From assembly GCA_021292105.1 (NCBI GenBank), contig CM037870.1:20987424-21051423 (forward strand): a stretch of 64,000 nt of DNA, given 5' to 3'. A program made the position numbers and the translations under genes. Origin of the DNA: Anadara kagoshimensis. Taxonomy: Eukaryota > Mollusca > Bivalvia > Arcoida > Arcidae. This document shows positions 32,501 to 42,335 of this stretch, piece by piece. Below the pieces are notes generated by a model. The model saw nothing but the letters and a program-made list of their open reading frames with translations, was not told where the DNA came from and did not search any database. Numbering within the stretch: position 1 is the stretch's first letter; each line of letters opens with the position of its first letter.

Positions 32501-34506
32501 CTCTCTTGTGCCATTCCAAATTGTGAAATAGCATTTTGCATAACTATCTTAAGCACTATAAAACACAAATATGAAAGGATGGAGCAAAGGTTTTTCGCCC
32601 CAGTTACCGTGTAAGACTTTTTTCACTGAGGTGGAAGAGGTCTGGAATCATGGAGCAAAACGGAGTGCCTCGGAGAAACCAACCACCTCAGGAAAGTGAA
32701 TTGGCAGACTTTCTCTCACTAGTCCGGAGTGAATTTCGAACTTGGGCTGTGAGAGGAGCTGCCGTCGACCAATCGGTCACTAATAAAGAAAGGGGTGAAG
32801 AATTGAGAGAGAGTTTATCCCCGTAAGGACTGAAGATAGGTCGTTACTTGAATAATCAAGCCACCTTCCCATTTCACATCGGAGATGTCTCCGGCAATGC
32901 AGTCATTGAAACCGTTGTAACTAACGGTCTCAAACAGACTAGCATGGGAAGGAATTACTGACAGATTAAGAAATAGCACGTGTTAAATATTCACGTGAAA
33001 AGCCATAACTGTGGTGTTTTGAAAAAAAGATTTTCAATTATTTCATTTAAATGCATTGTACTTTTTGAAAAATTCAATGTAATCAAATCAGATATATAAA
33101 CTTAATTTTTTGATAAATTTAAATGTAGGCATACATTTTGAATTAATGAATTATTTAAGAAAATACAAGATAAAAACAATAAATAAAAATCACAATTGAC
33201 CAAAGATCAGAAAAGCCCTAGGCACCAAGACACATAATTCCTATTGACCACGCCCCCTTTAGTGGTAATGTGCTTAAATCACACAAACACACGCACACCC
33301 GCGCGCAAAAAGCTTTTAAGATATAACTTAATTTTTAATGCATTTTATATTTATTCCTTATGAAACTTTACCAAATTTTACGTAATGAAATTTCTGCCTT
33401 TAGAAATTTATCTGGATTAAAAACAAGAGCCACAACGGGGCCTGTATCGCTCAATGACAATTTATTTCACGAATAACGGAAGTTCACAAATTCAAAAATC
33501 CATCATGTGCGCCATCATTGGCTGAAACCAGCTTTCTATCAATCAAAGTGGAACAAAACTGGCGAGAAACTGAATCCACAATGTCTGTTTTTGGACCACC
33601 GGTGGGCTTCACTTCCCTGGTAGAAATTTAGAAGGGTAAGGGTTCCTTTTGTACCCCACCTATTAAATTCTATGTAAAAATTTTGAAAAATTAATTTTCA
33701 CAGAAATGTTCAAAATTGCTTGATTCCGTCATTTTTAGGCTTTTTTTTAGTCGAATTTAAAATTTTACATGTTTTAGTGGAGGGCACAAATGAAAGTCTT
33801 TCCGTTAAGAAGTTTATGTGTTTAACACAATTTGCCAGCTTTTAAAGTTTTTGCTTTGCTCTTGGTATTGTGGTTTGGATATGGACCGGTGTATTTGTGT
33901 TTTATTTTGTAGACACAGTAAAGTCGATAATTTTTTTTATATTTTGGTCAACATCATCGAATAAAACGGCTTCATACGTTAAATGACTGCATTCATATTT
34001 TAAATTGTAACAAGAAATTTAAAATTGAATGAATAAATGAGTATTTGTGTCTATTCTATTAAAACTAACCTTGGTTATCTTGGGTTATGGAACAAGCTCG
34101 AATCTAGCTCCACCTAGGAGCCATCCACATCAAATAGCTTCCAACGGCCCTGTGGTTTTAAAGGAAAGATTTTTCAATACTCACCTGCAGACGGGAGCGC
34201 TCGTGAATGCGTGAATTGTCATAATGAGCAATTGTATCATTGTTTTAGGTACATGTTCCGATTTGAAGACATTGTAATTTTTTCTATTCTGTCATTTTTT
34301 TTAAAAAATCGGCAACACATGATAGAACCATTTGCCATTTTAAAACCGAGTTTTAATAAAAAAAAAAATTAAAAAAAAAATCGAGCGTTTGTTGATTTGT
34401 AAGACAACTTCCTTCAATAAAATATATACCATTAAAACATTAGTGGTATATATATTTTAAATATTTTCTAAACAATATAAATATTTTGTTACTTACCTCT
34501 GAGCAT
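21210..34506 (-). CDS. NIT-domain receptor guanylate cyclase-like protein, 778 aa, degenerate cyclase
   Basis: Eight exons in transcript order: 34497-34506, 31448-31597, 30709-30863, 28694-30047, 27723-27860, 24121-24219, 22830-22894 and 21210-21575. They join in frame (2337 bases). The first and seventh are tentative. Order of parts: short cytosolic N-terminus, TM1 about 72-94, an all-helical extracellular region of about 250 residues matching the NIT (nitrate/nitrite sensing) layout, TM2 about 354-376, a linker, a class III cyclase domain about 498-672, and a Ser/Asn-rich tail. Family knowledge: two-TM NIT guanylate cyclases occur in several invertebrate phyla and have been tied to nitric oxide or nitrite signalling. 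Odd: both metal-binding Asp positions remain, but the guanine-contact Glu and the catalytic Asn and Arg are replaced, so activity is doubtful. It may work as a partner subunit. Confidence 0.75.
22081..22573. mobile_element. Two adjacent foldback MITEs (M6)
   Basis: Element 1 (22081-22334) has ends GGTCAGTTGTTCGAAGCTTG and, reversed, GACCCAGTTGGTCGAAGCTT, with TTTAATCAGTGATTA subends. Element 2 (22335-22573) is a diverged copy placed directly after it. A half copy lies near 31645. No ORF. Confidence 0.75.
22670..23345. repeat. Family X repeats flanking tentative exon 7
   Basis: Two copies, 22670-22830 and 23085-23345, both with CAAACATACCA, CACAATCCA, CACCAGGGAAGT and GTGCTCCGG. The second extends to TACACCCGCCACGTGTG and a GGGACCTCAAATATATTCAG segment. 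The 255 bp between them holds the tentative exon. Confidence 0.55.
22830..22894 (-). CDS. NIT-cyclase exon 7 (tentative)
   Basis: Acceptor TCGTTCAG and a weak donor TAT|GTTTAA give 65 bases, phase 1 in and phase 0 out, exactly what the flanking exons require. The peptide Y-H-F-D-S-H-Y-P-L-W-I-E-G-G could stand for the family's beta-hairpin before the K-G-K..T-Y-W end, but it is about nine residues shorter than usual. It sits between two family X repeats. Confidence 0.35.
23544..23612. repeat. (AAT)n and (GAT)n microsatellite
   Basis: About twelve AAT units followed by about seven GAT units with one interruption. Confidence 0.95.
23935..24020. repeat. Dispersed repeat family X fragment
   Basis: Opposite orientation, with AACTTCACGTGTTTAACCTA and TTTTTACTTTGCTTCTGGA. 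Confidence 0.45.
24121..24219 (-). CDS. NIT-cyclase exon 6: cyclase core with lost catalytic residues
   Basis: Phase 1-1. Encodes L-S-G-P-V-K-P-R-Y-C-I-Y-G-E-I-L-T-I-V-N-K-L-Q-K. It aligns with the family motif P-R-Y-C-L-F-G-D-T-V-N-T-A-S-R-M-E-S. The catalytic Asn is Thr and the transition-state Arg is Lys; G-D is G-E. P-R-Y-C, including the purine-contact Cys, is kept. Confidence 0.8.
25070..25280. repeat. Degenerate tandem repeat
   Basis: Three units of about 65-75 bp, each with C/G-rich CGxxCGGCTGxTCCC-type and AAACTGCxAxATAAAAAAT parts, with an (AAT)n run between units 1 and 2. Confidence 0.6.
25270..26463. mobile_element. Dispersed element with AGCTCACCTGA-type inverted ends
   Basis: Starts AAGAGGCCCATGGGCCTGAT then ACGCTCACCTGA and ends TTTGGTCAGGTGAGCTAAAA. 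Within it are four tandem units of about 145 bp (near 25355-25890), each with GACCTTGACCTTTGAAC and ACCTACAACATTCTAATATA, and a CACG-rich microsatellite at 26356-26416. GGCCCATGGGCC is a 12 bp palindrome. A 5' fragment recurs at 37250-37310. No ORF; class uncertain. Confidence 0.65.
26686..26737. repeat. Short hairpin element, copy 3
   Basis: CATGTGCTGATTTT at the left and AAAATCTGCACATG at the right: same family and length (52 bp) as 5321-5372, with the loop in the opposite orientation. Confidence 0.7.
26740..27720. other. NIT-cyclase intron sequence without recognised features
   Basis: Intron between cyclase exons. AT-rich, with no exon-like or repeat signal that I can name. Confidence 0.4.
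27723..27860 (-). CDS. NIT-cyclase exon 5: cyclase core
   Basis: Phase 1-1. Encodes H-A-T-E-I-A-N-M-A-L-D-I-L then L-R-L-R-I-G-I-H-T-G, the standard conserved segment of animal guanylate cyclases. The loop before it is shortened: canonical S-G-L-P is S-G-I-T here. Confidence 0.85.
27885..28230. repeat. Family X repeats
   Basis: Two partial copies (27885-27990 and 28055-28230) with CAAAGTAAAAA, GTGAAGCCAGCCAGGTGCTC and CTCCAACGGGCAAGTGAGAC. Confidence 0.45.
28694..30047 (-). CDS. NIT-cyclase exon 4: NIT domain, TM2, linker, start of cyclase domain
   Basis: A 1354-base exon with acceptor ATTGTAG and donor TCAG|GTAAGT. It opens V-F-N-S-I-Q-E-L-R-E, followed by the helical sensor region (for example K-Y-A-L-L-A-S-H-E-A-Y-I). 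The TM2 segment is I-L-F-S-I-S-L-I-A-M-S-I-I-L. Near the end, V-F-K-S-D-I-A-K-F aligns with the F-S-D-I-V-G-F motif of cyclases (Asp kept), and R-G-T-D-S-Y-T-V-V-S-G with I-G-D-A-Y-M-V-V-S-G (Asp kept, upstream Glu lost). The single large exon is the strongest coding signal in this gene. Confidence 0.85.
30515..30665. repeat. Family X repeat
   Basis: AAACATACCAATCCTTGTCA, CACAATCCCAACACAAAGTA and GTGAGACCGGTTGCTACGGA. It lies just after (in transcript sense) the TM1 exon. Confidence 0.5.
32610..32775 (-). repeat. SINE2 copy
   Basis: Reverse orientation with head: GGAGTGCCTCGGAGAAACCA, GGCAGACTTTCTCTCACTAG and CGAACTTGGGCTGTGAGAGG. Confidence 0.6.
33595..33905. repeat. Family X repeat
   Basis: Opposite orientation: CACTTCCCTGGTAGAAATTT, TTTGCCAGCTTTTAAAGTTT and TTTGGATATGGACCGGTGTA. 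Confidence 0.45.
34497..34506 (-). CDS. NIT-cyclase first coding exon (tentative, 10 nt)
   Basis: ATG-CTC-AGA-G then a perfect GTAAGT donor, phase 1, which fits the phase-1 acceptor at 31597 (giving M-L-R-A-I-G). The ATG has A at -3. An ATG 16 bases upstream would give phase 2 and would not fit. A reverse CCAAT lies about 100 bp upstream (34607-34611). Confidence 0.4.
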
Positions 34507-35049
34507 CTTTAAAGCTAAGCATCTATACAATGACAGGTGTTATCCTAGCTGGCGTCCTCTGTTTCACATGTTCTAGGATTGTCTTAGGTCGTTAACAATA
34601 GTTGTCATTGGTCAATTATCGACAATAACACTTCATTCGTCATCATTTGTTTTCCATTAATTTTAAGATGATCGATTCATTGGGTAATGGTTTGTTTTTG
34701 GTATGTGAGCAAATTTTAATAAACAACATAATTATATTATTGTAACCACCATACCTAATTGTTTCGGATAATTTGTTATCTTTGTGCTCAGACGAGCATT
34801 TGCGCATTTGCGTTAATCAAAATTATCAACCAGCAGGCTGACCAATCAAAATTAATTTGTCCAGATCGTGTAAGGTTGCCATTTAGGTTCTTTATTATCG
34901 TTAAGTGTTTGATTTTGGTACAATTTCCATACAAAAAGTCGGAATTTTAGTACTTTTAATTAACAACGTCAACATGGGAAAATCCGTCTAATTTGACCTT
35001 TTCATTTTATCCGTCCATTTATCAGTTTAAATGGTACAAATCGGCTAGC

Positions 35050-35757
35050 CTGAACCAGCTACGTGATAAGCAATACTTCTACGATGTATACTTTTCAGTT
35101 ACTAGGATATTACAAGCCTAGGTTTTTATCAAGGCCCTCAGAAAGTTTAATGACCGCTACCACAATACTGAACCAGCTACGTGATAAGCAATACTTCTAC
35201 GATGTATACTTTTCAGTTACTAGGATATTACAAGCCTAGGTTTTTATCAAGGCCCTCGGAAAGTTTAATGACCGCTATCACAATACTGAACCAGCTACGT
35301 GATAAGCAATACTTCTACGAAGTATACTTTTCAGTTACTAGGATATTACAAGCCTAGGTTTTTATCAAGGCCCTCAGAAAGTTTAATGACCGCTACCACA
35401 ATACTGAACCAGCTACGTGATAAGCAATACTTCTACGATGTATACTTTTCAGTTACTAGGATATTACAAGCCTAGGTTTTTATCAAGGCCCTCAGAAAGT
35501 TTAATGACCGCTATCACAATACTGAACCAGCTACGTGATAAGCAATACTTCTACGATGTATACTTTTCAGTTACTAGGATATTACAAGCCTAGGTTCTTA
35601 TCAAGGCCCTCAGAAAGTTTAATGACCGCTACCACAATACTGAACCAGCTACGTGATAAGCAATACTTCTACGATGTATACTTTTCAGTTACTAGGATAT
35701 TACAAGCCTAGGTTCTTATCAAGGCCCTCAGAAAGTTTAATGACCGCTACCACAATA
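35050..35757. repeat. 118 bp tandem array, six copies
   Basis: Units start CTGAACCAGCTACGTGATAA at 35050, 35168, 35286, 35404, 35522 and 35640. They differ at only a handful of positions (for example TTTTTA against TTCTTA and CTACC against CTATC). No coding frame persists through the array. It runs directly into a family X copy. Confidence 0.95.
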
Positions 35758-36130
35758 CTGTTGCTGATTATATAAGTATGATGTTTCTGTATCTAAAAAT
35801 ATCCTGATGTCCCATAATTTCTATGTTCCTTTCATTTTCAATTTCGAACTCACAACAGGCGGGTGTAGCTTGCAGCTAGCTAAACAGGAGGGCTTACTCT
35901 TCTGGACAACCCGGCCTCACTTCTTTGGTGGTAGTTCACGTGTCAGTTTCGTGACTGATTGCAGTTCTGACTGTCTTGACATCTTCCCATCATTCCGCAT
36001 CAGTTGAACACAGTCCGCAAGATTCCTAGGGCTGTGACGTCAAGAGAAGCCCCGAGCTTAGGTCCTATATACTGTAGTTTTTACTTTGCTTTTGGATTGG
36101 TTTGGACATGGATTGGTATGTGTTTGTTTT
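35758..36130. repeat. Family X repeat, long copy
   Basis: Opposite orientation: GTATGATGTTTCTGTATC, CCCATAATTTCTATGTTCCT, CAGCTAGCTAAACAGGAG, CCCGGCCTCACTTCTTTGGT and TTTTTACTTTGCTTTTGGAT. About 100 bp of unrelated sequence interrupts it near 35950-36060. Confidence 0.5.
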
Positions 36131-36247
36131 TCATATTAATTAATTTTTCTCTCAATGCTAAGCCGAAATACATCAGGGACACCAGAATTTATATTATTTG
36201 CTTTTGAATATGATCGGGAAAAATACTTTTGTGTTAGATAAAAACTT

Positions 36248-36682
36248 TACTGTAAGAGCAACTTTGTTCGTGACAGTGAAATGCTCTTTATTTCCATAGA
36301 AAATCAAATAAATTTGAACAAAGATTGATATTTTTCACTTACTTGTATCAAGTTAATCTATATGCGCATCCCGTGAATAGCCTAGAATATTTCTGCACAG
36401 AGCAAAAAAGTTGGCGTTATGGGGATTGAACATGGTGAAAAATCAGACAAATGGAGGACCCCGCCGTGTTAATATCATCATTTTTACCATGTAAAAATCC
36501 CTGAAGCGCCAACATTTTCCTTACTACAGAAATACGTTCTGACAATCCCGGATGTGCATACAGATTTTCTGTTACGACTAGGTAACAAGTAAGTGAATAA
36601 TATAATTTTTTTCAAATTTATTTGATTTTCTATGGAAAAGAGCGTAACTTCACTGTCACAAACAGGCAGGCTCTGACAGTAG
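36248..36682. mobile_element. Foldback MITE F1, second copy
   Basis: Same arms as 10850-11317 (GTGACAGTGAAATGCTCTTT, CATAGAAAATCAAATAAATT and their reverse complements) and the same GGCGTTATGGGGATTGAAC centre. It is more diverged in the right arm. Confidence 0.8.
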
Positions 36683-36779
36683 TGACAGTTACTATTCAGC
36701 TCACGTACAAAGTTTGGAGTTCTATAACTATTGATCTTCCATTTGTTTGTCTTTCTTGTATTGTTTGGCTGTTTTATCA

Positions 36780-37182
36780 TTATCATTGTTTTATCATTGT
36801 ATTCCGAAACGGCTGTCTAGTGCTGCAAAAATAAAATAAGTTTAGTAAAGTTTACCACCACTAAGCTAGTATCTCTGCTGGTAGACTAAGAATCCCCGAG
36901 GATAAATCGTTAAACAAGGATTTGTCCATCAAACAATCGGTATAACTATCGGCACAAACTGTGCACCAATGCTTGCTTATTTGTTTCTTTATTAGTATGA
37001 AGCAAAATCTTGTTAAATCTGGAAAGATGGTTGTCGACAAATCATTAAACGCAACATACAGATACATAGATGGCGTTCTATCAATTGATAATCCTAAATT
37101 AGCAGATTATGTGGACGACATCTATCTCAGTGAGCTTGAAATAAAAGATACATCTGATTCATCAAGTTATTTCTTTTTGTAA
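36780..37182 (+). pseudogene. Reverse transcriptase relic with hammerhead remnant
   Basis: Translated pieces include G-T-N-C-A-P-M-L-A-Y-L-F-L-Y near 36950-37000, then a stop. In another frame come N-L-V-K-S-G-K, R-Y-I-D-G-V-L-S and D-Y-V-D-D-I-Y and S-E-L-E-I-K-D-T at 37010-37160. These are hallmarks of a retroelement RT family common in invertebrates; the catalytic Y-I-D-D reads Y-I-D-G. Just upstream, 36804-36825 keeps the ribozyme half CCGAAACGGC and CTAGTGCT but lacks CTGATGA. Ribozyme plus RT in one strand suggests a Penelope-like element. It is broken and not functional. Confidence 0.65.
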
Positions 37183-37249
37183 AATTCTGTAGTTTGTAAT
37201 CAATTGCATATTTTCTTTATCAAATCAAAAACAAAACATGCTAATTATT

Positions 37250-37310
37250 ACAAGAAGCCCATGGGCCTTAACGCTCACCTGAGGCCGAGTACATATCTCA
37301 TGCAGAGGTT
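37250..37310. repeat. 5' fragment of the GGCCCATGGGCC element
   Basis: CAAGAAGCCCATGGGCCTTA and ACGCTCACCTGAGG match the left end of the element at 25270-26463. Confidence 0.55.
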
Positions 37311-37452
37311 CATTGGTCAATGACATTAATTAACAACATTGGTTTGTTTGGACGGGTGAATATTTTTTACTTGACCTATTTCCACATTTGTTTTTGCTTC
37401 ATGACCTTGATTTTATCAAGGAATACAAAATGATAAGCATAGCTTAACAATA

Positions 37453-37641
37453 CTGACCTGTCCACTTGACCTTCAATTTCAATATTTATTATGGACCAGT
37501 ATATTAATATATAGGGGAAGCAGGTGTTATTTTCATCACATGCATTGTTTAAGTATTAATTGGGAATCGTAACACTACCCATGTATTGATTGGATCCTCT
37601 TTATGAATATTCCTACTGAAAGGTCAAGTGGACAGGTCAAT
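37453..37641. mobile_element. MITE M2, second copy
   Basis: Left end CTGACCTGTCCACTTGACCT, right end AAAGGTCAAGTGGACAGGTC, a near-perfect inverted pair. Same family as the element upstream of gene B. Confidence 0.8.
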
Positions 37642-39082
37642 GTTGAAATCAGGTGTATATGATGCAAAAACACCTGTCACAAACAAATAATAAATAAACT
37701 ACATGGTTACAAAAGAGAATGTTTATTATGAAGTTCAATGTTCATAATTATTAAATATAAAATAATGTTTATTGATATAATCAACAAACACATAAGAAAT
37801 TTAGTTATATACTCTTATAGCACTTAAAGTGGTGACAGAAAGCTAAATATTCAATATTCAGCTAATTGAATAAAAAGGTAAAATGTAAACAAACAAGTAA
37901 ACAATAAAACAATATACATGTTCATTTATATAAAGTTCCTAGCTTCAGTTTCGCAATCATTTCTTCAACTTAAATCTGGCAATTTCTGGTAGCATAAACA
38001 TTTCCATAAAATTGGAATATCAAAATAAGTCAAGCTTGATCTTCAAAATAACACTTTAAATTAAAAAAGATCTTGAAAACTATCAAAAATTATTTAGATT
38101 GCTAATTTGCCAGACTTAATGTTAGTTAAGAAATGATTGTGAATTGGAGCCTGTTCTCATTTAAGTACACCTGTACTTAAGTATAACTTCAACTGTTCCT
38201 TCAAATATTGCACCTTCATTAGTGAAATGAAATCGACAACACACTCACACACATTCATATTTCTGAAATTGACATTTTGAAGTTTTTATGGTTTATCTGA
38301 TAAGAAAATGTGAAAAAAAAAAAATCCTTGATAATGTGTAACGTTGTAGGTTCAACCTGATTTTAAATAAAGTTAGCAACAAAAGCAATGATCTGCACAA
38401 TGGCCGATGTGCCACATATAGATGGTTAATTTTGACTGTAATCATTAACCTAACAGAAATAAATTCAACTTCTTGATAAACAATACACAATCATAACTGT
38501 TAATATCTGGCTTAAAACATTTCACTTTTTAGTGGCAAAAAGAAAGGAACATGGGCTTTTTACTGTTTAAGTGTTTATGATAAAACACACACACATACTT
38601 GCAAAATGAATATGAAGACAACAACAAAAGTGCTGCTGTCCAAACACACTGCTTCCTGCTAAACAAAAATTTACTGCCAAACTGTCACTGTCAAAAATAT
38701 GGCCCCCCCCCCCACCACAAGATCACCATCACAACATACCCCTACAAGATCAAAACATAGTCATATAAAATAGGTGCCATTAGACATTGTGTAACATTTT
38801 GCTGTGATGGGCACTTGTCCAACTGATATGAGATTGGCCTGTCTTGAGAGGGGTCGCATATTCTAAGAAGGCCTCATAAATCTGGTCTGAGATGTCTGCA
38901 TTTTCAGTGAAATTTTGATTCGACTTCTTTGATTCACTGAAGTAGAAAAATTAAATCTCAAGGAAAAACCATCAAAACGAAATAAAGAAGTCTAATGAAC
39001 GATTTAGTAAAAAATTGATGTTTGAGTTATTCAAGTTCTATTGCATTATATAAAACTTTATAATCATTTTATGTTAATCATG

Positions 39083-39258
39083 TACTGTAAAACCTGTTTT
39101 TTAAAAACCACCAATGGGAGGTACGAAATATGGACTTTATTGACAAATGGTCCTTATATAGAGGGTATCTCGTTTAAATTTGAAGCAAAGGGACTTCAAA
39201 ACAGTGGTCTTAATAGACAGTGGTATTTATATAGATGTGATCACTATAGTCAGTAACA
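39083..39258. mobile_element. MITE M3-like copy
   Basis: Starts TACTGTAAAACCTG, contains TGGTCCTTATATAGAGG and GTGGTCTTAATAGACAGTGG, and ends AACACTGTA. Confidence 0.5.
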
Positions 39259-39592
39259 CTGTAGAGACAAATGTTTGGAGAGCTACTGCTCTACTGTTGT
39301 CCCTCCCCATTGACCAAAATACTGACTCTGGGAAATCCCAATTTCAGTTGTTTTTATGACAGATGAAACATTAACATGTCTTTTCTCACGTCTTTTCTGA
39401 TTACAAAATAAAGATCATTATGTATTTTTTTGTTTTTCGAGGTGTAGTCCACTTATGTAAATGTATTATATGTACATGTAAGTGACAAATCCTCAGTATT
39501 TCAAAACCTGTTAAATATCAAGGGTCAGTATTGGGATCATAGGAGTGGTAGGCGCTGAACCAGAGGAGGGTTAGGAATAAGATCAAAAGAAT

Positions 39593-39754
39593 AATAGAAT
39601 CTATCACAACTTGTAGTGCCAGATAGGGAAATCTCAACCCGAGTTCTAATATATTTGGTCAAGAACGAGGCTTGTCAAGTTCTGGACCAAATGTATTAGA
39701 ACGAGGATTGAGATTTCATTATCTGGCACTACAAGTAGTGAATAATTCTATTTC
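39593..39754. mobile_element. Foldback hairpin MITE, about 160 bp
   Basis: Left arm AATAGAATCTATCACAACTT then GTAGTGCCAGATAGGGAAAT and CTCAACC; the right arm is its reverse complement with few mismatches (ATTTCATTATCTGGCACTAC). The loop is under 40 bp, so nearly the whole element folds on itself. Confidence 0.8.
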
Positions 39755-39974
39755 TTGCATCAGAAAGTACAATTATTCAATTTAAAATCAATTTCAACTT
39801 TCGACACACCTCTGGCTTTGTTGATAAAATTTTACAGGAAAACGGCGTGTAGGCTATCTTGCACAGATGGAGATATCTTGCAGGAATAGAGTACTCTAGG
39901 GGTGTGAGTAGGATGTACACGCTGTACACTGCCATTTAAATTCACCACACATATGGAACCTGAGTATTTTCATA

Positions 39975-40150
39975 GTACAGTTAAACCTGTAAAAAAAGAC
40001 TACCAATGGAACCCCCCATAGGAATATACACTTTACAGATAGTCTTCATGTAGCAATACTTATGAAGCAAAGGTCCTTTAAAATATTGGTCTTAATGGCC
40101 AGGGATCTTCATATAGAAGTGTTTGCTATAGCAGGTTTTATTATATATAC
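39975..40150. mobile_element. MITE M3-like copy
   Basis: GTACAGTTAAACCTG at the left and GCTATAGCAGGTTTTATTAT at the right, with TTGGTCTTAATGGCCAGGGA inside. Confidence 0.5.
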
Positions 40151-41524
40151 AGAAGGTGCATATTTTACTCTGAAGTTTTTTAATTTATTTTTCATGAATA
40201 TATAATGACTAAATTTCAACGGTTTGCATGTAAAAATTGTTTTTTTTGTCTTATCTCTAAATCAAAACCTGGAATCTATATCCAAGGATTTTTGTTTTAA
40301 ATAAGAATATTTCCAATCATACTAAATTCCCTCAATAAACATTTTGAGAAACACAAGATATTTACAAATAAATTTTGTTGGACAGGTGTGACCTTGAACC
40401 CATAACATCATTGTTTTTCCTTTGATGTAGACAAGTGGGTGGGGCTTACTGACAGTGACGTCATATGACAGTTCAATTTTGAAATATAATGAAGTTATCA
40501 ATCTAATTCATGATCACGGTATTTTGCTTTTTATCATAAAAAGGATTGAACTTGATTGTACTGGCTATAAAGTGGGTGATAATTTCAGTTTGTTACATGG
40601 AAATTTTCACCTAATTAATTCAGCATAATCAAAATTCAATCCTTAAATAAGTATTGGCATTGTTCAGACATGTTTTGCCACAGTTTGTAAATATTGGGTA
40701 TACAGAAATATGTGATTTTGTACTTGTATGATGTGAAAATCACAGCATTGTAAACAATAACCAGTCCTTCAGTCCACAACTGTTTACATTTGGGAAGGGC
40801 TGGTTACTTTTTATACTATAAACATGTACAACAATAGAAAATATTGAAATCATCAAGACAAGAATTTATTGAACATTTTGACTTATTTCGAACACTGCTG
40901 AAATAAAAACCTTTTCTGTACATTTTAGAAATGTACTTTTGTACTTGCAAGATGTGATAATTACACCAAGTTAAAACTGTGTCTGAAAATTGTAATATGT
41001 CAATGTTAATAGCGCGACAAAACCTGATACACAATATTTTTTCAATTGTTAACAAAATATGTATTTTATAAAACTTAAATTAACCAACATTCAAACAATT
41101 ATTTGAGAATCCTGTGCAATCAACTATTGCGTGTTTTGCAAGGACAAAATAATCGCGAAAGTTAATCGTCACAAATTTGATTCCGAAAATGGTTTTATTT
41201 ATACCAAATATTCAGCTAATTTCCATATTGTGAAAGTAAATAGTTGTGGACTGGTTTTTGTAAGAGAATCGCAAAAATGGATAAAAGTGGGTTTACAGTC
41301 TCACCATGTTTGTGACTTAATCACCAGTCAAATATTGGCAATGATAATCAGGTTACACTGTACCTTGAAACATAAAAAACTGTCCTTATTACACAGCATG
41401 ACCAGCAAGTTTGCACATCTGAACAATTAATCTTTTTCACGATCACTTACATACACATACATCTATCAAGTTACAATCAGCTCTTCCACGAATATTTAAA
41501 TGTTGCGTTTCCAATAACAACTGC

Positions 41525-41750
41525 TTTGGTGAGTAAATGGTCTGAAGTGTGTCACGGATCACAGCTCCTCTTACATGCCTAGATTCAAATCCCACTTAGG
41601 ACAGAACCTAGCATAGGAAAGTTTGTCAGTTTACTCACTCAAGTTTGGTGGTTTTTCTCGGAAATCTGGCTTCCTACACAACACAGAACTGACCCACTCC
41701 ATATAAGTGATCTTAAGACAATTGCTACATTCCTAAAAACCTTTACAACA
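41525..41750 (+). repeat. SINE2 copy
   Basis: Near full length: CATGCCTAGATTCAAATCCC, AGGACAGAACCTAGCATAGG, GTTTGTCAGTTTACTCAC and CCACTCCATATAAGTGATCT. Confidence 0.7.
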
Positions 41751-41837
41751 CTCAGCAGTCAGCCAGTAAAGCAACAATATAAAATAACCAAAACTAGAAC
41801 TCTAATGTTACAACAATAGCACCATAAAGTAAATTGT

Positions 41838-42335
41838 ACATACACAGTTCAGTTATACAATCAATAAATACTTGTTGATAAAATTGATGGATCGCCGAAC
41901 GCCGACCAATGTCTTAACAATGAAGTGTACAAACAGTTCAGTTATACAATCATAAATACTTGTTAACAAAATTGATGGATCGCCAATCACCGATTTAATT
42001 TCTTAACAATGAAGTGTACAAACAGCTGTTATACAATCATAAATACTTGTTAACAAAATTGCTCTGTCAGTGTCAACACTGAGGGATTCAACAGAGTTTG
42101 TGGATAAAGTTTCAACACCGAGGGGTTCGGCAGGATATGATGTCTCAACAATGAAGCATACAAACAGTTCAGTTATACAATCATAAATACTTGTTAACAA
42201 AATTGCTCTGTAAGTGTCAACACTGAGGGATTCTGTTGGCTTTGTGGGTAAAGTCTTAACATCGAGTGGTTAGGCAGGATATGATGCCTCAATAATAAAG
42301 GGTACAAACAGTTCAGTTATACAATCATAAATACT
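41838..42335. repeat. Degenerate tandem repeat, five copies
   Basis: TACAAACAGTTCAGTTATAC followed by AATCATAAATACTTGTTAAC recurs five times at spacings of about 86-146 bp. The longer units add a GTGTCAACACTGAGGGATTC segment. Confidence 0.8.

Noticed and set aside
36804-36825. Third hammerhead ribozyme
   Set aside because: The CTGATGA core half is absent; only the GAAAC half and one arm remain, so it is listed as a remnant only.
41131-41430. A 99 residue plus-strand reading frame downstream of PIK3CA
   Set aside because: No recognisable domain, no promoter or splice signals, and AT-rich codon use like the surrounding non-coding DNA.
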